Positions 63,485 to 64,000 of a stretch of 64,000 bases of DNA are shown piece after piece. Source of the DNA: Cyanobium sp. AMD-g (lineage in GTDB: Bacteria; Cyanobacteriota; Cyanobacteriia; PCC-6307; Cyanobiaceae); the NCBI RefSeq assembly GCF_024346395.1, contig NZ_JAGQCW010000002.1, forward strand, positions 558,001 to 622,000, in the 5' to 3' direction. Numbering within the stretch: position 1 is the first letter of the stretch; every line of letters begins with the position of its first letter. Below the pieces are notes generated by a model, which saw nothing but the letters and a program-made list of their open reading frames with translations, searched no databases and was not told the origin of the DNA. The position numbers and the translations under genes were made by a program.

Positions 63485-64000
63485 AGGCGGCGGCCAGCGG
63501 CAGGTTGAGCTGCTGCTGCAGCACCCCCAGCTTGAGCGCCACCTCCTGCAGCTCCCGCTCGGGGTGGGAGCCGCGCACCAGCCCTGCTCCGGCGGTCAGC
63601 TCCAGCTGCTGGCCCCGCAGGGTGCCGCTGCGGATGGCCACCCGCAGATCCGTGTCACCTTCGGTGTCGATCCAGCCGATCGGCGCGGCGTAGTGCCCCC
63701 GCTCGAACGGCTCAAGGCTGCGCAGCCAGGCCATCGCCTCCCGCCGGGGCAGGCCCGCCACCGCGGGGGTGGGATGCAGCACTTCCGCCAGGGTGAGCGG
63801 GGCCTGGCCCCGCAACGCGGCCGTGATCGGGGTGTGCAGGTGCACCAGGGAGCCGTGGCGGGCCAGGCGCGGCCGCCGCGGCCGGCGTGGATCGAGGCCC
63901 GCCTTCTGCAGCACGGCGGTGATCGTCTCCACCACCAGCTCATGCTCGTGGCGGTCCTTGCGCGACTGCAGCAGGTCGTCGGCCGGCTCCCCCAGGGGGG
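63477..64000 (-). CDS. menF: Isochorismate synthase, 5' end cut by window edge
   Basis: The C-terminal 173 residues of a chorismate-utilising enzyme: [62 protein letters not shown], and [20 protein letters not shown] followed by the Glu of the metal site (SHPERELQE). These are the isochorismate synthase blocks; the pathway is phylloquinone synthesis in cyanobacteria. The N-terminal part lies beyond the window. Convergent with gshB. Confidence 0.9.
   Translation of the reverse strand, partial: PLGEPADDLLQSRKDRHEHELVVETITAVLQKAGLDPRRPRRPRLARHGSLVHLHTPITAALRGQAPLTLAEVLHPTPAVAGLPRREAMAWLRSLEPFERGHYAAPIGWIDTEGDTDLRVAIRSGTLRGQQLELTAGAGLVRGSHPERELQEVALKLGVLQQQLNLPLAAAFS

Overview
The window is chromosomal DNA of a high-GC picocyanobacterium of the Synechococcus/Cyanobium type. 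The evidence is an alternate respiratory terminal oxidase (ARTO) operon, cyanobacterial small proteins of the DUF3285, DUF4079 and DUF2231 kinds, a Grr (radical-SAM, Gly-rich repeat) peptide system, CTERM-sorted secreted proteins with HpsJ-like partners, and an isochorismate synthase as used for phylloquinone. I found no tRNA, rRNA, CRISPR array, insertion sequence or phage gene.

Layout. (1) 1-10.9 kb is one tightly overlapping minus-strand operon: two DUF2231 membrane proteins, ARTO subunits II, I and III, a GMC oxidoreductase, a large MGH1-type glucosidase, a second GMC oxidoreductase and an HlyD-type membrane fusion protein cut by the window edge. A type II NADH dehydrogenase diverges from it at 11.1 kb. 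(2) 12.5-28.2 kb is a mixed core region: SDR, EamA exporter, VOC protein, glgX, DoxX, UPF0114, a fused dipeptide-type ABC ATPase, the RelA/SpoT homologue, an amylo-alpha-1,6-glucosidase with a glycosyltransferase, and selO. (3) 28.2-46.0 kb is accessory-like. Three paralogous metzincin proteases with PPC and adhesin-like repeat domains (28.3, 31.7 and 43.0 kb) enclose mnmE, nadC and a Grr cluster ordered grrP-grrA-grrP-grrA-grrM. The middle protease is a chimera. Its C-terminal three quarters, plus a 113-bp remnant of the 3' end of grrM, are a near-identical copy of the grrM/protease junction at 42.7-45.7 kb. (4) 46.6-51.9 kb is visibly more AT-rich. It holds three HpsJ-like membrane proteins interleaved with two CTERM-tailed secreted proteins and no exosortase. 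(5) 52.8-64 kb is housekeeping: argS, speG, hisC, an altered MBL-fold protein, trpG, dgkA, ybeY, a DUF3285 protein, prfB with a programmed frameshift, two FUSC proteins, a glutaredoxin with an altered active site, gshB and a partial menF.

How the genes fit together. NDH-2 would reduce quinone and ARTO, which lacks the CuA ligands, would oxidise quinol; the co-transcribed GMC enzymes could feed electrons from sugars or polyols released by the glucosidase. In the Grr cluster one maturase (GrrM) would cross-link two exported precursor peptides, each paired with its own periplasmic-binding-like GrrP. The neighbouring secreted metzincins, one of whose genes was duplicated together with a piece of grrM, may be functional partners. 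The HpsJ/CTERM block looks like a duplicated surface-protein module whose sorting enzyme lies elsewhere.
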